NCBI GenBank assembly: GCA_934047225.1
Contig: OW203987.1
Coordinates: 6,351,501-6,415,500, forward strand
Length of the DNA: 64,000 nucleotides
From: Ypsolopha sequella
Taxonomy: Eukaryota; Arthropoda; Insecta; Lepidoptera; Ypsolophidae
Reading direction: 5' to 3'
Part shown: positions 33,725 through 45,109 of the stretch, in pieces
How the letters are laid out: every line of letters begins with the position of its first letter
Position numbering within the stretch: the stretch's first letter is position 1
Position numbers and translations under genes: made by a program
The notes under the pieces: model-generated
Seen by the model: the letters and a program-made list of their open reading frames with translations, nothing else
The model's database searches: none
What the model was told of the DNA's origin: nothing

Positions 33725-34198
33725 TGAAAGCTTTAATTTTAGTCAAAACTTGAATTTTTCTGAAATAATTCATCATCTGTTTATGGCCCACCCAAAAATA
33801 TTGAAAACATGTTTTGTGAATTATCAATTCTAAGACAACATATGCAACATTTTTCTTTTTCATACCACTAAAACATCCATTTAAAAAAAAAATTCAACCA
33901 AATGGTGTTTTTTGGTTTGAATTCCCTACTGCTCCTAAGTGGCTTAGTCGATTTAATTCATTTACGCTTTGATAAACAGATAAACTTCATAGCTATAAAC
34001 ATAACATAGGATTATTCCATCGAACAATCATGTCCATGTGAAAAGTATTATTTTCTCCTATTTCGCCCTATCAAGGACGCAGCGAGCGTCGTAACAGCCA
34101 CAATGGCGCGCTAATATGAATGTTATTTCAATATAGTTTCCGTCGATATTCGTACCGACAAACATCGAGCTGCTAATTTGGCGAAGGTAATCGCCTTA
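33725..34198. mobile_element. Half of family D joined to family F, copy 2
   Basis: 33725-33782 (gaaagctttaattttagt, tcaaaacttgaatttttc) resembles one arm of family D. From 33782 the sequence matches family F: ccctactgctcctaagtggc, ggacgcagcgagcgtcgtaa, gagctgctaatttggcga and the right end atcgccttaa. The left end of F is missing. Confidence 0.65.
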
Positions 34199-34199
34199 A

Positions 34200-34910
34200 G
34201 CACTCTCGCATTACATCCATCAATCTGTCAAAAAATATGTAACTGGTATATTCCACAAACATAGTCTTAACAATGCTTCTTCACCAATTTATCTACGGGA
34301 ACGTTTTAGTTTCTTTTCTAATCGAGGCAGATTGCAACGCCCTGTCAACCAAAAAAATGTATGTATACCTTCACATAAAACTGGTTTTTACTCTGACTCT
34401 TTTTCAGTGCACGCTGCTCGATTATGGAATCGTCTACCTGTATCCGTTCAAAACTGTCGTACTCTGAATACCTTTAAAACTAAACTAAAAGCTCACTACT
34501 TTAGTGAACTACACCCCTAACTCATCTATCATTTATTCATTTGATTAACATTTCATCCACAATTATCTTTTTTATTATTATATATGTGTAAATATATGTA
34601 TTTTTAAAAGTATATTTATTATATTATTTATGTTATATTTTTGTGTATGTTTATGTACTAGTTTATTATAGTGTAAGGAATCCCCCATTAATAAGTCTAT
34701 GTAGTTTACTCTTAAGTTGGATTTCGTGACATTTACACGCTCCTCTTAATTTTTTTTTCTGTTTTCTTTTTCACCCAAAGGTTGCCTGGAAGATATTGCT
34801 ATTAGCAATAAGTGCAGCCTTTGTACACAGTAAATATTTTTAATGTTTTTTTTTTCATGTTTTTGTGTAAATGTACATTAAGTGTAATAAATAAATAAAA
34901 AAATAAATAA
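34200..34910 (+). pseudogene. Non-LTR retrotransposon 3' fragment
   Basis: One frame is open from about 34200 to the stop at 34518-34520. It reads SPIYLRERFSFFSNRGR, then IPSHKTGFYSDSFSVHAA, then RLWNRLP and FKTKLKAHYF. The segment S-F-S-V-x-A-x-RLWN-x-LP followed by F-K-x-x-LK is a conserved C-terminal signature of Jockey, CR1 and I-type pol proteins. A 3'UTR follows and ends in a taaataaataaa-type tail near 34885-34912. No reverse transcriptase motifs remain, so it is a 5'-truncated copy. The joint with family F at 34198 is sharp. Confidence 0.85.
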
Positions 34911-35086
34911 AAAATAGTTAGAAACCCCTGGTCTAAGGTAATGAAAGTTTAAGCTGTGTATCTTAATTACCACACTATAATTAATGGCGTGTAAACACTC
35001 CGGATGCGGTAAAAGTGCGGTTAAGGCGCCGCCACCACCATGCGGTCGTCTTTTAAATAGGGTATGTTGACGTCTTTAATATCCAT

Positions 35087-35355
35087 TATACAAGGTGTAA
35101 CAGAAAGATGTAACCATATTTGAAGAGCTTATTCAGTCAATGGTATAGAACAACTTTTACTATGGAGCCAACCCTGAAATCTCGAAAAAAAATCTGCCGT
35201 TCCATATATTTCGGCCGAGCGGCATTGCATTTTTATATGAAACAGTATTTTTTTTTCGGGATACAGGGTTTGTTCCATAGTAAAAGTTGTTGTATACCAT
35301 TGACTGAATAAGCTCTTCAAATATGGTTACACCTTTCTGTTAGACGTTGTTGTAT
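35087..35355. mobile_element. Family B fold-back element, copy 4
   Basis: Starts tatacaaggtgtaacag and ends ctgttagacgttgttgtata. The left and right arms translate into frames that begin with the same residues, which only shows how symmetrical the element is. It directly abuts family C copy 2, with which it shares the terminal TATA. Confidence 0.85.
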
Positions 35356-35618
35356 AACGTGAAATTTAAGTCATTTTGTAAACGAAAACTGGTGATAATA
35401 CTTGTCCATATGAACAACTTTTACTATGGAGCCAACCCTGAAATCGTAAAAAAAATATTAGCTGTTCCATAGAAAAGTTAAATACCTACTCGACCCAAAT
35501 GTATGAAACAGCTGATTTTTTTCACGATTTCCGGGTTGGCTTCATAATAAAAGTTGTTCATATGGACGAGTGTTATCACCAGTTTTCGTTAACAAAATTA
35601 CTTAAATTTCACGTTATA
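35353..35618. mobile_element. Family C fold-back element, copy 2
   Basis: Starts tataacgtgaaatttaag and ends with the complement cttaaatttcacgttata. Arms of more than 90 bp, with gaacaacttttactatgg inside. Best-preserved family C copy in the window. Confidence 0.85.
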
Positions 35619-35933
35619 GACGGTATAGTTGTCATGTCGTTTTTTTTTTTCAAGTATATCTCCGAATGACATTAATTTTGTTTCTTTGTTTTGTTTTTAT
35701 AATTGACAATTTTGACAAGGTTTTTTCACATAAATATGTCGTGGTCGTGCATCTTCTGTTATTTATTATACAAATTATATTACAAAGATACTTGTATTTT
35801 ATTAAATCGCAAAATATCACGTGACATTTCTGGACGACCACCCCTCCCCCTCCCCTAATTACCGTCACGTAATTTATGAAAGCCCCCTAAATACAACGGT
35901 CCGGCTATGTCAAACTTTGTTATTGTGTGTGTT

Positions 35934-36101
35934 ACTAAAGCCGATTCTGAAGGCTTTAATTTTAGTTATAGTGCTGTCAAAACTTAAAATTTTCCAAAGT
36001 AATTTAACTTCTGTTTCTTAAATGTAAGGACCATTTTGCAATGAAGAAAATTTAGTTTTGACAGCACTAAAACTAAAATTAAAGCCTTCAGAATCGGCTT
36101 T
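35934..36101. mobile_element. Family D fold-back element, copy 1
   Basis: Starts actaaagccgattctgaagg and ends with its complement. Arms of roughly 45 bp, then a less paired centre. The interior orientation is opposite to that of the copy at 40598. Confidence 0.8.
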
Positions 36102-36177
36102 CATGTTTTCCTACAGTTTTTCTCCAATATCTCGCGTTTTTTTACCTTCTCTGTTATCATCTGTATTCCAAATACGT

Positions 36178-36442
36178 TATACAACGTGTAACAGAAAGGT
36201 GTAACCATATTTGAAGAGCTTATTCAGTCAATGGTTTAGAACAACTTTTACTATGGAACAAAACCTGTATTTCAAAACATTTTTTTTTTCTGTTTCATAG
36301 ATAAATGGAATGCCACTCGGCCGAAATGTATGGATGTTTTTTTTTGAGATTTCAGGGTTGGCTCCATAGTTAAAGTTGTTCTATACTATTGACTGAATAA
36401 GCTCTTCAAATATGGTTACACTTTTCTGTTAGACGTTGTATA
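36178..36442. mobile_element. Family B fold-back element, copy 5
   Basis: Starts tatacaacgtgtaacag and ends ctgttagacgttgtata, with the same arms and a loop carrying ccactcggccgaaatgta. Confidence 0.85.
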
Positions 36443-36598
36443 TTTGTTATTGTTATTATGTTATTCATTTTTGATAAGGGGTTTTTCGGGAATTAATTAC
36501 CACCAATTATTAAAGCAACCTGATACGGCTCACAAAGACATTATTCCAAAAAACTAATCAATAATCACTAAAAACGACGCAAAAACCATAACAATGTA

Positions 36599-36709
36599 CA
36601 GTGGAGACCGCATCAAGTAAGACACATTGGACTTTGTACCTATCTTATATCCTTCTCTGTAGGCGCTAATGTCGTACTGCAAGTGTATAGCTTGATGTGG
36701 TCTCCACTG
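36599..36709. mobile_element. Small Tc1/pogo-like MITE (family Y)
   Basis: 111 bp, CAGTGGAGACC at the left and its complement at the right, flanked by TA on both sides (36597-36598, 36710-36711). TA duplication plus CAGTG termini points to a Tc1/mariner-type mobiliser. Confidence 0.7.
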
Positions 36710-36739
36710 TACTAAAATGACAGATTTTCATGACCGGTG

Positions 36740-36899
36740 GGTCTACCGCGTAATTCTCATTTTCATCAACATCAACTTGAGATTGAAATTTGACGTGCGT
36801 GCGACGACGCGCGCCTAACATGCCATCTCTTTTGCACGCGTTGAATTTCGCATGCATTTGCTTGAAGTTGATACAAATGAGAATTACGCGGTAGAGCCC
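36740..36899. mobile_element. Fold-back element Z
   Basis: gggtctaccgcgtaattctc at the left pairs with gagaattacgcggtagagcc at the right. The centre is GC-rich (gcgtgcgacgacgcgcgcct). Single copy. Confidence 0.65.
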
Positions 36900-37192
36900 C
36901 GGGTCGAAGATGCGCCATCTACAGGGATAATTTGGCAGTGTTGATCCCTCGTCTGTACTTCTTCATGACTTCACGTGTATTTATGTAGGTCACAAACTAT
37001 TTATCCAGATTTTACCATATACGTCATCAATTTCCGGAGCGGGCGGAAACCTGCTTGTGACAGTTATTATAATAACAACATTTCCGGGAAAACACAGGAA
37101 ATTACATCAGACTCCTGAGCAAATACCTAACGGTATTTCTAACCAGATTTGAGCACGGAGACATACATAATATAAATGTCGTGGGCAGATCG
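36900..37192. other. No gene recognised
   Basis: Short unique spacer before family P copy 4. Confidence 0.4.
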
Positions 37193-37972
37193 TTAAGATG
37201 ATATACCGTGCTAGCAAATGTCCCCGTTACTCCAGGCAGAAAGACCCGCAGTGCGAAAGGGACGGAATCGGGGAAAATTGTCAAAAAGTCGGTTTTAAAT
37301 TAATTCAAAATTAACTAAAATAGCTACAAAAAATTCCATAACCAGTAATTTAGGTGTAGTTAAAACCCATCAAAATAAATATTTTTCAAGTCTGTATGCT
37401 ATCCTACCCAACTAACACACAAGCTGCTTTATTCGCTTCTGTAAATCCTCTTGGACGCAAAAGAGGGTTATAAAAGCGGTGAAATTTACTTGTAGACATA
37501 GAAAAACGTTAGCTAATGCTCTCAGGAATTGTTGAAGCTTTGAGGTGCAGAAAAGAGTTAGTAAATGCTATTTTAGCGATTTACAACTCCAATAGGCAGT
37601 AATAGTATGCTTAGGAAATATAAAAGTGTAATCATAACGCCAATGTATGGCAGCCGTATATCCGACATTACTAACTCCGATACAAGAATTAAGCACGTAC
37701 AGTTGAGTTTAAATACTCTCGTAGAGTTACATAATGCTTAAATGGAGTCTATTAGAGTTTATGTTCTCCTAATTCAGTTAGAATTTGCCATTTTAGACCA
37801 GTGACACAAGAGCGATTTATATTTCTATTATACGTGACAGCGCCGTATAGGTGCGAGTAGGACTCGTGCCTTGAGTGTTCCGTACACACTTTATCAATGA
37901 AATTCATGTTTTTTGTTAAATTAGCTTTTCAAATAATTTATAATAATTTAAAATAATAATAATAATAATAAT

Positions 37973-37973
<1 letters not shown>

Positions 37974-38043
<70 letters not shown>
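37974..38043. repeat. GAT microsatellite, copy 2
   Basis: About 23 perfect GAT triplets, preceded by seven or so AAT-type triplets. It leads directly into the pentamer array. Confidence 0.95.
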
Positions 38044-38708
38044 ACAGTACGATACGGTACGATACGATACGATACGATACGGTACGATACGATACGATAT
38101 GATACGATACGATACGATACGATACAGTACGGTACGGTACGGTTCGGTAAGGTACGGTTTGGTACGGTACGATAAGATACGGTACGGAACGGTACGGTTC
38201 GGTATGATACGGTACGGTACGGTACGATAAGATACGGTGAGGTACGGTACGGTTCGGTATGGTACGGTACGGCACGGTACGACATGATACGATACGATAC
38301 GACATGGCACGGTACGGTACGGTACGAAGAATTACGGTACGGTACGGATACGGTATGGTACGGTACTGTTCGGTACGACATGGTACGGTACGAAGAAGTA
38401 CGGTACGGTACGGTACAATACGGTACGATATGATACGATACGATACGGTACGGTACAAAGAAGTACGGTATGGTACGGATACGGTACGGTACGGTACGAT
38501 ACGGTACGATATGACATGGTACGGTACGAAGAAGTATGGTACGGTACGGATACGGTACGGTTCGATACGGTACGGTACGATACGGTACGATATGATACGA
38601 TACTATACGACATGGTACGGTACGGTACGGTACGAAGAAGTACGGTATGGTACGATACGGTACGGTACGATACGGTACGGTACGGTAGTACGGTACGATA
38701 CGATACGT
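38041..38708. repeat. GGTAC/GATAC pentamer array, copy 2
   Basis: About 670 bp with the same two pentamers and the same cgaagaagtacgg-type interruptions (near 38325, 38390, 38527, 38633). Extra sixth bases (tacggatacgg) break the 5-bp register at several places, a change not seen in copy 1. Confidence 0.95.
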
Positions 38709-39448
38709 AATATAACCGACACCGACCCGAAATATATAGATGAGATAACAGTATTTATATTTAAATTATCATGTCTATCAGTACCTATTATTTATATTTA
38801 TAAAACAAAAAACATTAAAAGCTTTTACAGTGTATTTCATTTTAAACCATTATATATCTGCTACCGTACCCTAAAATTTTATGATCGATTGCTATCAAGG
38901 CCATGATTTGGCTTTATACACCGCTATCATATCGCTCTAAAACTTAGTCACCTACTTTCTACGTCCTAACGACGTATGAAATGCTCAGAGAAGTTACATA
39001 CTCCTAAGAAATATTCCGCCATTGTTATTTTTATTTTGTTGAATTGGTTCATCGAAATTATCGTTTCGTTACAGATATTGACGACAAAGAATGAAAGAAT
39101 TTTTAAAAAGAATGAAGGAGTACTACATTGCTGCAGTTGCAGCCGATAATTTAGAAAATAAACGAAATATCTAACCTAACCTCTTTGCACATTTCTCTAA
39201 TTTTCAATCTTCTTTCACATTATTAGGAAGGCGTATTAAAAACGAAGTGGAAAACTATATATAGAATACCAGTAAAATTATCTTCGTAAGGAAATTTCAC
39301 TCACAACACACATAATACTATACCATGGAAAAAATAACATCCAATTTATTTGCGTCGCATATCGTTCACTTTATTTGTATCTTACACCATTTTAGGTTAA
39401 GTTTTAAAATGAAACATTTCAAGGAAAAAAAGAGATGGAACATGACTC

Positions 39449-39794
39449 AAATCGCAAATAGAAATTCAAGGAAGACGTATAATTCGCTCTTGTATCGTTT
39501 TTTAGACTCCTCAGTGGGTATAAATCGCTATTGTAACCCTCTTGTATGGACGAAATCGCAAATAGAAATACAAGGTAGTTAGTGGACTCCCAATGACGTA
39601 TAAATCGCTCTTGTATTGCGTTTTGGACTCCTCAGTGGGTATAAATCGCTATTGTAACCCTCTTATATTGACGAAATCGCAAATAGAAATTAAAGGTAGT
39701 TAGTGGACCCCGAATGACGTATGAATCGCTCTTGTATCGCTTTTTAAGCCCCTCGGTGTGTATGAATCGCTATTGTAACCCTCTTGTATTGACG
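39449..39794. repeat. 121-bp tandem repeat, nearly three units
   Basis: Units start at 39449, 39553 and 39674; the first is shortened to 104 bp by loss of the stretch after caagg. The second and third are 121 bp. Confidence 0.9.
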
Positions 39795-40148
39795 AATGCC
39801 GCTTAATTTGTGCCCAAATGGACATATAGCGAAGGTATAGCGGGAATATATCCGGATATAAAGCCAGTTCGTATTTCATCAATACTTAACGGCTTACGCT
39901 CTATCGCTCATGTATTTCTCAGTTTTGTTAGTTGGGTAATTTGTCAGAATATCAAAAAAAGTGTAAATTTAGACCTGATTTCAATAATTATTTCTATCGA
40001 ATGAAATTCCTCCTATCGCGTTTCTGATAGACCAAAATCTAGTAAAAGGTTCCAAAATTGTTATACTAATTTATTTTACTTGGAACTTCATTAAAAGAGC
40101 AGATAAATAACTTTAAAAAGTGTCAATTTTCACGGTATAGCCCCTTAA

Positions 40149-40597
40149 GTATGAAATCGAAAATGTGTCGAATCAGAGTATTTACTATTTTTACTCAAAA
40201 GTAAATAAAACTGCATATAAGTGGTGTGTTCCGTTTTAACTGCGAAATTGCTTGACAGAATTTGATAAGGTTTTTTATTGTCGATCAAGAAATTCCGAAT
40301 AACATTTAGACTACAAAAAACCTTAATAACCAAGCCCAAAACCATGGAATACCATTTAGGGACTAGAACAACTTTTTTTACACAGTAAATATGTTCGAAA
40401 TACGTGTTTTTACCCTAACGTCTGTTTAAAAGTCTCCAACCTCGAACCTGAAAAGTGGTAACGCCGCGGGCTAAAGCTAGTTTTTTTGTATGCCTTTATT
40501 GAATAATACAAGAAAAATATACAATATTATAAAAACATATACAGCTAACGGAAACCACAGAGAGGTTTATGTGTCGCTGCAAGCGCTCACAGTTAAA
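40149..40597. other. No gene recognised
   Basis: AT-rich; a 66-codon reverse frame here has no recognisable product. Confidence 0.4.
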
Positions 40598-40788
40598 TTA
40601 AAGTGTCACTAAAGCCGATTCTGAAGGCTTTAATTTTAGTTTTAGTGATGTCAAAATTAAATTTTCTTCGTTACAAAATAGTCCTTAGATTTTAGGAACA
40701 GAAGTTAAATTACTTTGGAAAATTTCAAGTTTTGACAGCACTATAACTAAAATTAGAGCCTTCAGAATCGGCTTTAGTGACACTTTAA
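40598..40788. mobile_element. Family D fold-back element, copy 2
   Basis: Starts ttaaagtgtcactaaagcc and ends with its complement; arms of about 60 bp. The interior, from cttcgttacaaaatag to cagaagttaaattac, is the copy 1 centre in reverse orientation. Confidence 0.8.
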
Positions 40789-41150
40789 AATAGTTTTTAT
40801 TTTGTGAAGATTACGACTCAGCTGACTTATAATTTGACTTGGTAGTTCGTTTAATATCTTTGGGAGCATGTACTCCCAGGTTCAAGTACCATTGTTCTGA
40901 CTACTTATGTCTAAAATAGAAGCAATTTAAAAACAACCTCTAATTTAAATAACATACTTAAGTAGGTATTTCAAAATTAAACATATGCGTATGAGAAAAA
41001 TAAAACCTTCAAACTTTAGGCAGTTTTCAACAAAAATACACAAAACAACAAATTCATAGAAACTGCAATTAGTTAATGAGACAGTGGGTTTATTGTTGAA
41101 TCAAAATACAATGCGAACACTAATCGACGACCTTAGAGATTTGGTGAATG
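40789..41150. other. No gene recognised
   Basis: AT-rich unique spacer. Confidence 0.4.
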
Positions 41151-41158
41151 CTTTAGGT

Positions 41159-41348
41159 CAGGGGTCTTCAACCTTTTTTAGCTGGAGGGCTATAGTCTAT
41201 TCCAGGTCTGTCAAAGGGCCGCACGTAAACATACCACCTCAACAACAATTTAAAACCAAACAAGTGAATTAAAAATGTCTTATAGAATAGATGAAAATGT
41301 CCCGGTGGGCCGCATGCGGCCCCGAGGGCCGCGGGTTGAAGACCCTTG
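41159..41348. mobile_element. hAT-type MITE (190 bp, 8-bp TSD)
   Basis: Left end CAGGGGTCTTCAACC, right end GGTTGAAGACCCTTG, flanked by perfect 8-bp duplications CTTTAGGT at 41151-41158 and 41349-41356. CAGGG termini with 8-bp duplications are the standard signature of hAT elements. Non-coding. Confidence 0.92.
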
Positions 41349-41356
41349 CTTTAGGT

Positions 41357-44059
41357 AATTGTTACCTCTTAACTGGGTATGTAGGTAAACAAACCTACTC
41401 ATAATTAGTATTTCAGCCCACTCTATAAGGTTAAATATTATTAGTTGGCGAAACTCAAAACATAGGTAGTACTAGTCTATATGAACAACTGTTTGTATGG
41501 GAGCTAAGAAACTGTTTTGCAGTTTGGCGATCATTGTAAAATTTTATAAAATGTATTACTGTAAAAAAAAAAATATTAAAAGACATTTTCTAAAATTAAA
41601 CGCACAAATTTTTTTTTTTTTCACAATAATACTAAACGTTGCAGTTTGTCGGCAAATTCTTGGTTTACATTTACACAAAACGCTTAACAATCGTAATATT
41701 ATATATTATTATTATTTTTCGTTTTATTTTTAAGCAGCAAATATAAAGCATAAGTTTTATTTCAAATTGAAGTTTCGTAATATTTTTGATTTATACAAAG
41801 TAGGTAGGCCAAGAGTGTTTAGGTGTCACGTATTTGATCTGGTTTCTCTTTGTACCACGAATATGTCTGTAGAAATCGTAGAACCTGCAGTTCTAAAACG
41901 ATATTTCATTTTATTTTGAAGCTTCCACCTACGTGAGCTTTCCGTAAGTTCAATTTCATGGAATTGACTATCGGAAAAACTGGGCAAGCGAACACACATC
42001 AATCTTCGAAATTGTAAAAGTTCTAAAGCTTTTGTGCCAACAGGAATTACGAATTTAATAACTACTATATACCAGGTGTAAAGGGACATATATATATAAA
42101 TAAATGAAACCACATAATCTACTGATCACACTGAGCAAAGCTCCCAACGAAGAAATGAAAATTGTAATTTGTGCAGTTGTAAAATTAGATCATAACTGGC
42201 CAATTACAGGAAAACTATAGCGATTGAAAAAAAAATCGAGTACAAATGAGAAATATAAAAAAGAAGAATAAAATATTGTTTTTAATAAATAAAAACAATA
42301 TTTTATAAAAATACAATATGGCTATCAAATTGTAGGTATTAAGGAGTTGATCGTAAAAATATACAGTTTGGCTATATTTAGAATCAGATAAAGAATCATT
42401 TATTTAAGGGCCACAACACACACGAAACAAAACACATTTTAAATACAACTTTTTTAACTAAAAATAAAATTGATAAATACCACACTGATACATACAAACA
42501 TGGAACGTCATGTGTCGTGGCAATAAAGAGGACCCCAACTCAGCATATGCTACGGGTGTTACCAGTAACATATTTAGTTGCATATATTTCAAGAAATCTT
42601 CCAAACACCACAAAAAAATGTATGTCCCCTTATCTCCAAGACTGGTACACCGAAAAATATGAAAAAAATCATAGTAATATGTGTTTACGTAAAGACTACA
42701 GGAAAAATATAGCGGTTTAGAAATTTACGAAAAATAAATGACAACATTAAATTCATCATTCACGATACGGAACCCTAGGTACACGAGTTACTGTTGTTTA
42801 AGCGATAATGACAATTAAAAGGGTGAAGTCGCTTTTCCCTGAAATTAATAAAGTTTCATAGTCATACATAAGTCAAAAATGTTGTCGCACTGTCATTGGT
42901 TGATGGGGTTACCTCGCATCGCACCAGACTGGGATTTTTTCTGGAACGTCTAGGAATTGAACCGAGTATTTCTTTTAAACTTTATTTTTATCTGTGACCA
43001 AGTAAAAACCTTCTCACACAGCAATTGCACTGGAAGTTGTCTCTCGGTATACGACCTCGTTTCTAAACAAACAACAACAGAACTAAATTGCAAGTGCGAA
43101 ACTGTAGCATTGTGGCCACTGATAGTATATCAAAAGGTGTAGATATGTTACAAGATTCTAACTTCTAAAACGGCACACAATATAAATAACCTCAGTAAAT
43201 TACGAAGTATTGCAGTTTCACATTGACACGTGAAAGTCATAATTATCGCAAGCGAAAAAGAAACAAGACCTGTATGTTGCTGTGCGTCGTCATCGCGTAG
43301 TCCCGTACGAGATGTCCGTCGTGGACTAATGACGCTGACGCGGCAGGATCACCAGATAGAGTTTTTAGAATTTCCCCATATGAGACAAAAAATCCCAAAA
43401 ATATACTATTTCCGCTTTTTTACCCCAAATATCTTGAAACTATCCATTTCTTTTAATTACCTATTTAATAACTTTTATATTGTTTAAAATGAAACACCAT
43501 AACATATTATTAAACCACATTTATTCATTTTACACTCATATAAAAACGCTACATCATCTTCTTCACTTTTGTTATTGTTTTGAAGTTTGCTGGAATCTAA
43601 AAAAGCCTCCATTTTGTTTGGCATTTATAGTAAATTATTCTCAAAAAATTTTCCCGGGCTTATTGTTTCAACAAAAGTTCTCCAAAACTAAAAAAAATCA
43701 CCAAATTTGCGAGAAAAGCTCCCAATCTGGAGACCTGACGTGATACCGAGTTCAGGTTTGCTAATTACCCAAGTTTTGACGTGTCACTCGCGGATCGCCT
43801 ATAACGGATCTACACTTTTTTCTCAAATATCATTGATTGTGCCCGTAAATCCGGACCTATCTAGATTCTAGAGTTATCTAGACGTAGAAAATTGTTTCTT
43901 TTTAGTGTAGCATAGAGAAACGAAACCTTAATAGAGTTCTTTATTATTTACCAGCCTTTATACGGGGTTTTCCCGCGAGGAAAAGGGTTTTGCTGCGTTT
44001 GACGACACAAAGCAGCTAACTGATGTTAGATTTATATACTAGACATGCGGGTTGAACTA
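41357..44059. other. No gene recognised over 2.7 kb
   Basis: Largely AT-rich. 42385-42480 could be the complement of a retroelement tail. 43230-43370 is GC-richer (gtcgtcatcgcgtagtcccg) but gives no recognisable product. The 87-codon frame at 43480-43743 and the 95-codon reverse frame at 41826-42113 have no family I can name and normal AT-rich codon content. Confidence 0.35.
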
Positions 44060-44350
44060 AATAAATAAAATTTTATTGGAATATCACAAACTATCAACAT
44101 TTTATATACATGTACGGTTAGGGCTAATGCAAATTGGCGGTCTTAAAGCGATCTCTATTAGACAACCTGGGTGGGAGAACTGGGCTGGACTGACAACGGT
44201 ATGTAAAAATAATACACAAGTACATCATAGTACAAAGGGTCTTTATATAAAGCAAAAATAACTCTAAACTAGATTGCGAGCTGGAATCAGTCTGGAAAAA
44301 TTGCATGTCTAAAAAATACAAGCCAGGTTGTGAAACTGTAAGTATTTATA
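44060..44350 (-). repeat. Possible non-LTR 3' tail, minus strand
   Basis: Begins aaataaataaaattttattg, the complement of an AT-rich tail with a poly(A) signal, followed by a GC-richer stretch with agacaacctgggtgggagaa. This looks like the 3'UTR of a minus-strand retroelement. Low certainty. Confidence 0.3.
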
Positions 44351-45109
44351 GCTGTAGAGTGTATATAGTATACAATATACATATATGTATATGTTTATAT
44401 CATAGAGCTTAAATATGCTATATATTATCCAAAATGTATAGAATTCATACGAAACGAAATATCGGATCCTTTCTTTTAACATGTAATAATTAATTAGAGT
44501 AACATATTATACGCCCCAATTCTCTGTATTCGTTTGTAAGATTTGTAAAGCTACCTTTGTACAAAGTTGGTCTTTGACAAGAGTTTAAAACCTTGTTCTT
44601 ATTCAGCCTTGTTCTGTGATCGTACAGGTTCCGTTACTTATTAAACTCATGGATGTATACGTAAACTGGATTGAGCACTGAAGGATGTTACGCGTAGAAA
44701 AATAGACTCTATTTCATACAGTTAAAAGTTATTTTATTATGACACATTACCAACTAGAGAAAACGTGCCGAGCGGGACAACACACAGTCGATGCCTGTGT
44801 CCTACTCGCACAGTTGCCATCACAAAAAAAAACAAATTGCGATGGTAGGCTTGAGTTTTTCACGATTTAGTTTTTCAACGACTTTATAGTATTTAGCTTT
44901 TAGTAAATACTTTTCTTTTAACCGACTTGAAAAAAAGAGGAGGATCTCAATTCAACTGTATTTTTTTTGGGTATGTTATTCCTTATCTCCGTCAATTCTG
45001 AACAGAATTGAATGATTCTTTTTTTGTTTGGAAAAATTTCCTTTGAGGTAGGTCCCATTTTAAGATTGACCATGATCTGATGAAAGTTTTCAGAGATAGG
45101 CAGTGGAAC
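44351..45109. other. No gene recognised
   Basis: 44920-45000 holds accgacttgaaaaaaagag, a phrase that I know from common lepidopteran repeats. Otherwise featureless. Confidence 0.35.

Larger units (their letters stand above)
37407..39936. mobile_element. 2.5-kb satellite-carrying TIR element, copy 2
   Basis: 2530 bp with the same CCCAACTAAC/GTTAGTTGGG ends and internal order as copy 1, flanked by TA on both sides (37405-37406, 39937-39938). Outside the arrays the two copies differ at few positions. Array sizes differ: about 23 GAT units against 17-18, a shorter pentamer array with a different internal order, and nearly three 121-bp units against two. It sits in the same orientation as copy 1, 8.4 kb away, inside family P copy 4. 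Confidence 0.85.
37193..40148 (+). mobile_element. Family P element, copy 4, split by the 2.5-kb element
   Basis: TTAA at 37193-37196 and 40145-40148. The left part (37193-37406) has cgcagtgcgaaagggacgga; the right part (39937-40148) has gacctgatttcaataattat and the right end ggtatagccccttaa. The missing middle is where copy 2 of the satellite-carrying element sits. Joined at a single TA, the two sides (atccTA and TAatttgtcaga) align with the uninterrupted copy 2 near 19640 (ttccTAttcgtcaaac). Confidence 0.8.

Noticed and set aside
35120..35320. Two 63-codon frames on opposite strands starting with the same residues
   Set aside because: This comes from the long inverted arms of family B copy 4.
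37916..38906. Open frames up to 215 codons in the second pentamer array
   Set aside because: Same artefact as in copy 1; the frames differ between copies and extend into unique sequence by chance.
26544..39936. Segmental duplication as the origin of the 2.5-kb pair
   Set aside because: The similarity stops exactly at the inverted-repeat ends and the flanks match separate empty sites.
43480..43743. 87-codon frame
   Set aside because: AT-driven amino-acid content (K, N, F, I, H) and no recognisable motif.
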